From an uncultured Selenomonadales bacterium (GTDB lineage: Bacteria > Bacillota > Negativicutes > Selenomonadales > Selenomonadaceae): a stretch of 64,000 bases of DNA. Shown in pieces: positions 1-12,000 of this stretch; the first letter of the stretch is position 1; each line of letters begins with the position of its first letter. A program made the translations under genes and the position numbers. Below the pieces are notes generated by a model, which saw only the letters and a list, made by a program, of their open reading frames with translations, was not told the origin of the DNA and made no database searches. The DNA lies in contig CAMZHX010000004.1 of NCBI GenBank assembly GCA_947307055.1, positions 87,475 through 151,474 of the forward strand, read 5' to 3'.

Positions 1-2
1 CG

Positions 3-3000
3 CAAAACCTTAACGCCAATTCAACTAATAAATCAAATCTCGTAAACGTGACGTTAGGGCTTGCTGGTTCAAATAAATCTTTCAGCGCGGCTGGGGCTTT
101 AGGCGTCTCCGATGTCGTCGGCGACGGTAACATAAATATTTCCAAATCCAATGTCACTGCCGATAGCTTTTTGAGCAATGCGCAATCAAATGCCCATATT
201 GTCAACGTAGCTGGTCAAGCCGCTCTATCAAAGAAATTATCCGTCGGGCTAACCTTCGCTTATAACGCTATGAATAACACGACGGGAATAAATGTTACTG
301 GCGGCACTTGGAATGTTAAAGACTTCGGCGCGACTTCAACCAATAATAATTACGCTTTGGCACTCGGTGCGGGCGTCGGTTTCTCTAAAGATTCTGCCGT
401 CCTCAATGGCGCAATCGGGCTGAATCTCGGCAATAATTCTACTAAATCTATTATCGACGGCTCGACCATTAGCGGCGTCAATACTTTGAATGTCACCGCA
501 ACCGATAACACGTCGAAAACGACTATTGCCGGCGATATTAACATCACTAAGGGTGGCGCAGTCGCGGCGGGCGGCGCAGTCGCTTATGCAGACATCGGCA
601 CTTCCGACAATAAGGAAGTCATCAACGCTAAAATCACTAACGCCACTATCACGACTAAAAATAATTCAAGCATAAACGTTGAGGCACTCGACAACGCCAC
701 TATGAATACTGTTGCCGTTGGCGTAGGCGGTTCCGCAGGCGATTGGACTTTCATAACTTTTCAAGGCGCGGCGGCGGTCTCCGAACTCAATAAGGATAAT
801 ATCGCTCAAATTTCTAATTCAACTATAACCGGCGACACGGCTAATATCAAAATCAAAGCCACTAGCGGCGGTAACTCTTCCGACGGCTTAAAAATCGGTG
901 ATAAAAAAATCAATGTAAATAACAAAGTCAATACTGCGGCGGCTGTCCTCGACGCGAATTTCGGTGACGAATCACTCTTCGACGGCGCACTTGCTGTCAG
1001 CGTCAATAATCTCAATCAGAGCACCCAAGCCAATTTCAAAGGGACAAGGGAAAAGGGAAATGGGAAAAGTCAGGAAATTATAAGTCGTGCGGGCAATGTC
1101 GATATGTATTCCAACTCCGAAGCCGATATTTTGGGCGTAGCACTCGGCGGCGCAGGCGGTAAATCTAAAGTCGGCGCGGCTGGTTCCGTCTCCTATAACT
1201 ACATAAATAATTCTGCCCAAACACTCGCCGAAAATCTCAACGTCAAAGCCACTAAAAATTTCGGCGTCGTCGCGCAATCCGATGATAAATTAGCTAACTA
1301 CGCCGGCGCAGTCGATGTCGATGTCAACGGCTATGGCTCTATCGGTGTTTCCGTCGCCTATAACGAAATTAAAGGCAATACCGACGCACTTATAAATAAT
1401 TCAAAGCTCGAAGTCACCGGCTCCGATTCAAATTTAATTGCCATTTCCAATCCCAAAGATAATTTAATTGACGGCTATGTCACGAAAAATACTTGGACGA
1501 GCGGCGGACTTATGAGCGGCAGAATTTCTGAAAATAAATCGGGCTTAGTGGTCAATTCTTCCGCTACTCATTCTATCAGCTCCGATTTGGCTACGGTCGG
1601 CATTCGCGCAAGTTCCGATAAACCGGGCGTCGGCATTTCAGGCACCGTCAATATAAATAAAATCGGCGGCGAAACTAATGCTAAAGTCGAAAGTACTAAC
1701 GTTGACGGCAACGCTAATTCCTTCGTCAACGCCAGCGATTACACAAATAATGGCTCGTTCGTAGGTAATGCGGCTGTCAGCGGCACCGTTGCAATCGGCG
1801 TCCTTTGGAATGAAAATCAAATTACCCGCAAAACAAATGCGCTCGTAAATGGCGGGACGTTCAATGTAAAAAATCTGGACGTAAAAGCCGATTCGCAACA
1901 AGGCTTGTCCAATTTAAATATCGCAGTCGGGGCGGCATTCGCGGCTAGTCAAGAACAAGGATTCGCGGCGGCGTCGGGTGATAATATCGTCCGCAACCAA
2001 CTTGACGGCACGACCAATGCTAAACTCGAAAATGCAACCGTCAACCACTCCGGCGCGGTCGATGTCAACGCTTATCACAAAGATAACGCCTTTGCTACTA
2101 ATATCGCGGTGGGCGTAGCGGGCTCAGGTGTCGCAGGTGCGTCGGCTACCTTCGATTTGGGCTATGGTCTTATGCGCGAAAATTCTACCGTCAACGCTGA
2201 AATTAATAATTCAACCCTCACCGGCAAAACCGGCGCGGTTAATGTCAACGCTGAAAATAATTCCAAACTCGCGGGCGCATTCGGTACTATGGGTGTTGCA
2301 GTTCACGTAGGGACAGGTGCCGCAGGTGCTGTCGCGCTCGGCATAAATAATAATTACGTCACAAACACTGTCCACGCAGGCATTAAAGGTTCAACCCTCA
2401 AAGTCGGCAAAGTCGATGTCAACGCCAAAAATACTTCAGAAATTAAAGCCGATGGCGGCGTCGCGGCAGTCTCTCTCAATATCGATTTTTATACTTTCCT
2501 TGCCTCGCTCGGTTCGGCAACCGCTGTCACTAACGCCACTTTCGATAACAAAATTACTGCCGATGTTGATAGCTCCACAATCAATGCGTCCGGCGACGTT
2601 AATATAACCGCTCAAGATGACCATAAATCCGACGAAACCGTTGTATCTGCCGCCGCTAGTAGCGGTCTTGCCGTCAGCGTCAATCGTATGTCCACTTCAG
2701 TTAATAGCGGCTTGTCCGATTTAACATCAGACAAATTAGGACACACCCTCAGCTCCGGCGATTTGAAAATGTCTACCAGTAACGCCTCTAAAGATAACGC
2801 CGATAAAGATTCAGAGACATTAACCGGCGAATTCGGTAAGGAAGAACGTTTCCTTAACACCGGCGCAATAAATAAATTGCTCGGCGGCGTCCATTACAAC
2901 TCCAAAGACGCTAAAAATAATATACAAAATACCCTCAATACACGTTATGCCGCTACGGAAAATTACGGCGTCAAGAAAGAACCCACTACAACCACCGTAA

Positions 3001-6000
3001 CTTACAATAATAAACTCGAAAAAGGCGTCTACGCTAACGTCATAAACGGTTCCACTATCACCGCCACCAATAATAAAATTTCTATCGGCTCAACCGAAAA
3101 TAACGACCTAAGCATAACGAGCGGCTCCGGCAATGCCGGCATTATCGGTATCGGCGTCGGCTCCACTTCCATTAAAACCCGCCGCGCTAATGCCACTAAC
3201 GTTATCGGCTCCACCCTCACCGCTAAAAATATTGAAATCAGCACGACCAACGGGCAAACCGGCTCCGACGGCATTAAATCCAAAATGTATAACGCGACCA
3301 TCGCCGCCACCGGCGCAAGCGTTGGTTATAATAACGTCGAAACTAACGGCTCCGGCGAAATTTTAATTTCCGGTTCCAAACTCACCGCCAGCGAAAATCT
3401 TAACGCAACCGCAATCGACAACTCCAAATCCAAAACTTATATCCTCGACGCAGGTTTGAAAATTATCGGCTATACGGGCGTTTTCGCTTACAACACCAAT
3501 ACCAGCCAAACCGGTATCGAAGTCAGCAATAGTTCTGCGCTCACTGCCAACGCGATTAACTTCGACACTCAAAATCATACTTACCGCGCAACCGATACGC
3601 TAGCTATCAGCGCGGGCACTGCCGGCATTCAAACCAATACTTCAGAGGCTAATGATTCTTCCACTAATTTTATTAACGTCATCGGCAAGGGCAATTCCTT
3701 CTCCGCCAACTCCCTCACCCTTAACGCCCTCAACGCCTCGCAAACTTACGCACATAGTAACGGGCAAGGCTACGGCGGGCTTGAAGTCATTGTCGCCAGC
3801 GGTCTCGCTAATTCTAAATCTAATGCCAATATCGCTATCGACGACGCTAACACCCTCAAAGCGACTACGATAAATATAACTTCGCAAATCGGCGAGGATA
3901 ATAAATACAGCGCGCAAACTGACGGCTTTGGAATTAGCGTTGCGGGCGTCGGCGTTAATGTCGATAACATGACTGCACAGACCGAATCCACCGCGAAAGT
4001 TAATATCGGCAACGAAATTTATAACTCCGATACTACGCTGAACGTAACCGCCCTCAATAAGGCTAGCCGCGATGCCTTCATGCGCAATAACGCTTATGCG
4101 GTCGTCGCTAATGCCAATGACATTTCAGCCTACACAATCGCCAAAGATAATGCGTCGGTCACCGTCGGCAGTAATTCAACGCTGGCGAATGCCAATAAAC
4201 TCGGCGCATTGAATATCACTTCTGACACGGAAAATAAATCCTACGTCGCGGCAAAAGGTACCGGCGGCGCGATTGGCGGCGAATTCGGGAGCGCGGCTCA
4301 CGCTGATAACGACGTTAATAACTCCTCAAGCGCAACTTTGAACGGCACATGGAATATCACTAACGATTTAACTTTGACGGCAAATCAGCACGACAGCGCA
4401 TATATCAGCGGCTATAGTGCACGCGGCGCAATCATAACCGGCGGCAAAGGTTCCCTCGATAACGTTATCAAAGGCTCGTCCACCGCGACCATTTCAGACA
4501 AAGCCAACATTAACGCTAAAACCGTCAACATAAATTCCAAAAACTACATCACGACCGATAAATATTCCAGTGACTACGACCATACACTTTTCGGGCGTAT
4601 GGGCGGCGTTGTCGATGATGTCGACTATCAACGCTCAAGCGCGACAACTAATAAATCAGCTAACATAAATATTGGCGCAAATGTCGGGATAACTACGAGC
4701 GGCACGCAAATTTACGACGCGGCAAGCGATTACAATTTGAAAAATGATGTCTACGCGGAAGGCGGCTCGGCACTGGCTAGCTTGCGCTGGGTCAAATCCC
4801 ATAACTACATAACGGCGGACGAAAAAATTTCTGTCGGGTCGGGCGCACTCCTCAAGAACGAGGGCGGCTCCTATGACGACGGCGGCATAACTTTCGCGGC
4901 TCATGATAATTTGGAACACAATCCGACCGCAAAAGGTTATTCGCAAGCGGGCACGGGCGGTTATGTTCGCGCAGAAACTCTTACCGAATTGACGCGCAAT
5001 CAGAACATTGATATCAACGGCACACTAAAGAGCGCGAAGGATTTAAACTTGTACGCGGGCGCAGACGCAAACGGCGAACGCTCCAGAGTTCACAGCTACG
5101 CACGGGCAATTTCCCAAGTTATGACGCTGATTGACGACGGCTCCGCCGATATTATTCGCAAGGGCAAGACTAATTCAAATGTCAACGTCAACAGTAGCGC
5201 AAGCGGCGAGGCTATGCACGATGTCAACATTATTTCTAACGCGGGCTTTGAAGTTTACGAGGAGCGACCCTTTTACGGTAGCACCTGGAAAAACAGAGGC
5301 GAATATAGCGTTGTGACTTCCGACGTAGGCAGCGTGACCAATTCGGACTACAAACACAATAACAAAGTCAAAGTCGACGGCGAATTGAAAGCCGCCAATA
5401 CTCCCGACGTAACGATAAATATTAGCGGCGTCGCCCTGCCTAACGGATTCATTTTGACCAATAATAATCTTAAAGATATATCCTACACCGTCACGAGCGG
5501 CAATTCAACCATAACCAAAAAAAATACCAACTTCAGCGGCAAGACTAGTAACGAAATTTTCGCGCAACAAATTTTCAACGGGATAACGACTTCAACCGAA
5601 AAGCCGGAAGATTCACTTGTCCCGCGCTATAAAGAAGTTTGCGAATCTATCAGCAATTATCAAGTTGTGGATAAAAATGACATTGTCGCGTATAACGGCT
5701 TTTTGCAGGAAAAACTCGCGCTCGAAGAGGAAATGTCAAATCTAGGTCTGGGCAGTTATGATGACAACGGAGAATTTTTACTCGGCTCAAATCCTAAAAC
5801 CATCGGAATTAAAACGCTGGTCTTGCCAAATGTCGAAGTCAGCGGCGGCTCAATCAACGTCACCACAGATAGTTTCAGCGGCTCCGGCAAGCTCAATGCC
5901 AGCGGCATTCCGAAAATCGACGTGGAAAATAATTCGACCACCTATCTTGTCACGAATAAATTGACTATCGCCGATAAGGGCGGCAATGTCAACTACAACG

Positions 6001-9000
6001 GCACGAAGGTAACGAGCAATGCGGACATAGGCAGCGGCGCGAATTTTGCCGAACTCAAAGTAGCCGACGCCGAGCAAGTCCCGCTAATTAAAGTCACGAA
6101 TAGTTATTCAGGTAGCGGCTCAATCCAAATGATTCCCAACCCCAAAGCTACTGGCTATAGCGAGTTGCCCGCCGCCGCGCAAAAAGCTACACTTTCCTAT
6201 ACCCCGCTGAATTACATTGAAATTACCGATGACATAAATAATCCGGTTGGCAAGGTGCAAATCTCGAACAAGCGCGGCAGTATCCGAATAAACAAGGGCG
6301 CGAACGTAAACGGCAAGGATATAGAGCTGACGGCTAAGGAGAGCATATCGCAGGGCTACACCGACAGCATAAAGAATATTGCTTACACGCCGCAGGACGC
6401 CTACGCTGACGAGACTAAGAAGATGCGCGAAAAAGTCGGCTGGGATAAGAGTATGCCCTCAAGCGACAAAATAGAAAAGGAGACGAGCGATAAGAAATAT
6501 AGCGGTGGCGCGGGCGAGATTGCAGGCGGTTCGATATACATAGCGGCGCGGGATATAAATATAAACGGGCTGATTCAATCGGGCTACGTAGGTTTTTCTA
6601 CGACGATAAATCAAAGCGACTTGGACAACGCGACGGAAACTGTATTCTTTAATGAAATGCCGATGTATAAAGTGAACAAAGGCGGCAAGCGGGTCAACAG
6701 TGATGGCTACTACACTTACGAGCCGCAAATTTACTACGATAAGACGAACAATAAAATATACGTCGAGGACATTAACGCCACTGGCGGCAAAGTTTATTTA
6801 GCGGGTCGGATAGTATCGACGGGCAATGGCAAAATCGTAGTAGCGGACGGCGCGAGCAATATCGACATAACTAACAATACAAGCGTAGATATGAACGTTG
6901 GCAAGGTGACGAGTGCTAAGGGCGGCGGCTTTATTCAGATTGTCGACAGCGAGCAGGATAAATTAACCGAGTATTCAAGCGGGCAAACGCGCACCATAGA
7001 AAATTATTCAGCGTGGTTGGCGGACAATACTAAGGGCAAAGTCACAATCGGCAACGGGCTGACGGTCGGAAAATTCGTCAATTATAATCCTAAAGCGGGC
7101 TTGTCGTATAATTGGACGGAAGGCATGCAGCAGGAAGAAATCCTCCACTACTACTACAAGGAAGAAAAAAGTTGGTGGGGGCATAAGGACGATTCAAATT
7201 ACACGAGCGACCTTGCGGCTATGTCGGCTAAATTGTCTCCCAGTTGGAGCGAGAAAAAATCTGACCCTGTAGAACTTGGCGACGGCTATTACATTGGCTC
7301 TGGCGCGGTTACGAAAAATAATTTAACGCTAATTGCGCAAAACGTGGTAACGGGCAATAGTTATGGTGGTCACACAAGGAGCGAGGCGCACGAACACGGT
7401 TTGGGCGGTTTTTATGAGGATTACGACCACAACTGGAAAAGGACGACCGGCACCAAGCAAATATATCAATATTCGGTTAAGGCTGACTACCCGATAAGCG
7501 TTGGGATAATCGGCGAGAAGAGCACGCCCTCAATCAATTTGGCGAACACCTCAAACAATGGCGGCGATTTATATTTGACGGGCGACATAAGAAACGACTT
7601 GGGCACGTTGACGATTACGGCGAATAGCGGCAAGATTGAGCAGACGGAAGGCACGAAGATTTCCACCAACAATATAAACCTTTCGGCGAGTAGTGGCATA
7701 AAAAATATAAATGTGGTGAATCATCGCGACGACGACTTGAAATTGACTGCGCGGACGACCTTAGGCGACATAGATATAAACGTTAGCGGCGGCATATTGG
7801 GCGATAAGAATTTAGCGGGCAATGTTATTGTGAACGACTTGACCAGCAAATATGGCGCGGTGAGTTTGAAGGCGCAAGGCGACATAAAGCAGACGATTTC
7901 CAGCACGGCGGCTAATGCTCAGAACATTAAGCTTGAATCGGCTAATGGCGCAATCAATTTGCAAATCGAATCTAGCGGCGAGCTTGGCGCGGACGTCTCT
8001 GCGATTTCAGCGGCGGCTTATGGCGATATTAAGCTGAATAAAAATGATAACGCGGACTTTTTGATAGGTTCAATCGTCTCGACGACCGGCGATGTAACTT
8101 TGACGGCGAATGGCAAATTTATAGACGCGTTGGACAAAGTGCGCGACAATGCCGACACGCAACAAAGCGACCTCGTTAAGTCGTGGATAGATATGGGCTT
8201 GATTGCGGGTACGCGCGATTATAAAGGCGCGTACATCACGAGGCTTGAGCAAGACCGCGACAATTACAAAGCTGACGTGACGGCGCAATTTACGGAGTAT
8301 GGGGAATTGCTGAAGTTGTATGAAAGCCAGTTGGCAGCATACAACGCCATAAAAGATAAAGCGATATTGGCAGTACATCAAGGGGTTAATGACGCCTCGA
8401 AAGTCACGGCACCGACGAAGGGCGAACGCTTAACAACTCTGGAGAAAAAATTTGGCAAGTACGAGACGGCGGACGCGTATTTAGCGGCGGACAATAACTA
8501 TCAGATATTGGTTGCGGCGGTAGAAAATCCGCAGTATCAATGGACGGAAGCTGAATTGCTAGCCGGAATACGTTCAGCGATAGTCAACAAGACCGAAGGT
8601 TCCGCACCCGACGTTACGAAACTTAAAGACGCGAACATAACGGGGCGCAATGTGACTTTGACTGGCGCGGGCGTCGGCACAAACTCTGAAGACGTTACGA
8701 CGATAAAAATGTCTGACTTGCGCGTAAAAGCGGGCGAGACGGCTAAAGAAAAATCTGCGCGGCTGGCGAAGGTGGCGCAATTAGCGAACGTCGAGGCGGC
8801 GGACGTTACAGTCAATTACGTTTTGGACAAGAACGGCAAGCCGGTAACGCAGACGATTACGCAAGTTAATTACAGATACGACGCGGACAAAGGCTATTAC
8901 ATTGACACGGCGGGCAATTACATTCGCTATCGCAAGGACGCCGACGGCAATTTACTCAAGTACACCTACGACCAAAATTTAAAGCAAGTTGGGAGCGCGG

Positions 9001-12000
9001 TTGCGGTCAGCGATTTTAGCGACGTGATTAAAAGCACCAAGACCATTGAGAACAAGGAAATTGAATCATTCGACATAAAAGGCACCATTCCGCTTGGCAT
9101 AAATGCGACGGGCGATATAACAATCAAGGCGACGGGCAATAGCGGCGTATATATCGCGGGGCGCAATAAGGGCGTCAAGATTGACGAGGAGAGCAACCCG
9201 AATAACGACGTTTACAGTGCGCTCAACATTAACAAAATCGAGACAACCAAAATTGCGGGTAATTATCCTGATGTGCGGATAGTCGGCGAGGCTGGAATAT
9301 TCAATGCGGCGGCGAGTGGCGAAAATGTCATTGGCAAGGATTTAATTTTAACTGGTGGCAATGGCGCAATAGGCACGCAAGCTAAACCATTCACGGTTCG
9401 ATTGACCGGCGATTTATTTGACGCGCGAGCTAATGACGAAATCAATTTAAAGAAAGTTGGCGTGGACAATTTCAGAATTAGCGCGATGTATTCACCCAAA
9501 GCGATTCGCATAACCAACGACGAACACGGCATAATTGAGCACTCCGCGCACTTCGACGACATAGCTGAGGCATATATAAATTCTTTAGGCGAGCTGACGT
9601 TTAACGGCTCTGCGGGGACGGCGAGTGCTCCTATCGTGATAAGGTCGAATGACACGACGATTTTAAATCTCAATGGCGGCGGGGAATTTTACGTTAAGGC
9701 GGTAGAAACTGGCGCGTTGAGATTGAACAACATAAGCGGCACGGTTGAAATAAATTCGGAAGATACGATAAAGCAGACGCAAGACGGCACGAACAGTCTA
9801 AGCGGGATAAGGGTTAGTGCGGTTGGCGACGTGATTTTAGACGGCGCGAAGAACAAATTTAGCGCGATAAACATTGAGGCAATCGGCGGCGACTTCACGT
9901 TGAAAAACGATTCGGACAAATTGACGGCGACATTTGGCGAGGAGTTGACCGGCAAGGTAACGATTACGCAACGCGGCGACATAGATTTAGCCGGAGCGGT
10001 TAGCGGTTCTGAATTGAACTTGACGAGCGAAAAGGGCAATATAATTTCGTCGGGCGGCTTGCAAGCGGCTAAGGCGATAAATTTGAGCGTCGGGACGTTC
10101 ACGCATGAAGGCGAGATTCACACGGACAAATTGACTATTGCGACTGATAACGGCGTCACGATTAACAACACGGAAAATATTTTCAACAGCATAGAAATTG
10201 CGAGCCGCGACGGCAAAGCAATCAACGGTTCAATCAACGTGACGATAAAGACGGACAGTTTCGCGCCGAGCATTAAAAACGACGTAACGGGCGACGTGAC
10301 GTTGACGAACACGAAGACGGGCGGCGAGTTATCATTTGGCGACGGCGAGACGATAAACATTGGCGGGAAGTTCACGGCGAAAAGTGACGGCGATTTTGAT
10401 TACGGCTCGACGATATTGGCGGGCAAAGATATTTCGATAAGGGCGCAAAACGTTTACAGGCGCGAGGGCACGACCGGTTATTTCAGTTCGCCGGGCAAAA
10501 TAATATTCAACGTCAACGCAGGCAACCAAATTGGGACGGCGGAAAATCCGATAATGATAGCGAATAGCACCGCCAAGACTGAAGGCATGAACATTTACGG
10601 CGAAACTCATATAAAGGGCGTTCACGACGGGATATTGACGTTGGGCAACGTGATGACGGATAAGGACGTAAGCATAAGTTCCGAAGGTTCAATCGCTCAA
10701 GCGGACGGCAAAGTTATCAGCGTGGACAAGCTGACGGTCGAGGCGGCGAAGGATATTACTTTGGACAACGCGAAAAACGACATTGAAACGCTAGTTTTGA
10801 ATGGCGGCGAGAATATCAAAGTATACAGCGACCCGCGCAAAGTTTTGACGTTGGCAGGCGAGCTAGAGGGAACCGGCGATGTTGAAATAACTTCGGGGAA
10901 ATCGCTAAACGTGACCGGCGACATAGGAACGGAAAAGAATTTGACGTTGACGGCGGGCAAGGATTTAACGAGCAGTGAAGGCAGTACAATAGTTGCGCTT
11001 GAGAAAATGACGTTGAAAGCGGACGACGTAAAACTTGCGGGCAGAGTAGGAGCGGTGAATATTGACGTTACGACGGACAAGGGCTTAGACATACAAAATG
11101 CCGAGAACGTATTTGGCGGAGTGGCGGTTAAGAGCGCGGGCGATAAGATTAACGGTTCAGTATTAGTCACGAGCGATTTTGAAACGGGCTATACGGCGCA
11201 AATTGATAACGACGTAACGGGCGACGTGACTTTGACGAACAGCAACGAAAACGCCTCAATAATTTTGCTGGGCTACGGCATAGAAGAAGGCAGGATATTA
11301 AATATCGGCGGCACCTTGACATTTGATGTAGGCGGCGATTTCATTTCCGGCAGGAAGGGCTATTTTGCGAACAATGACATCAACATAACGTCGCGCAATG
11401 GTGATATACTCATGATAACGGTTTCAAGCGGCGAGATATTAAAAGCGATGAAGAATATAAATCTGAACGCAGCGAAAAACATTAACATAGACGGGCAAAT
11501 CACGTCGGGCAGTGGCGACATTACAATTACTTCGCAAAATGGCGGAATAGATATATTTGGCACAGCGCAGTTGCTCGCGGGTAAGAACATTAAATTAAGC
11601 GGCACCGAAGGCAATATAAATGTTAACGGCGTAGTTAATTCGATAAACGGCAAAGTTGACATTAGCCTAGACGAAGGGAACATACAAATTGGCAACGAGA
11701 CGACTGCAGAGAAAAATACGTATATAGTATCAGCAAAGAACAACGTAAATATAGCGACGAACAACGGGACTATTACAATATTAGGGAAAACGAAATCGAA
11801 AAAGAAGAATGTAAATCTCAAAGCAGAAACGGTCAAGACTGGTGACACTCCCGCCAACGTTGCTGAATTTGCCGCCCTTGCCGAAAAGACGCCGAACGAC
11901 ATAACGATAAACGCTGAGCTTGAGGCAGATAATTCTATAACGATAACAACCGACAACGGCAATATTGAGATAACTAAGCAAATAAAGGTAGACAACGGCG

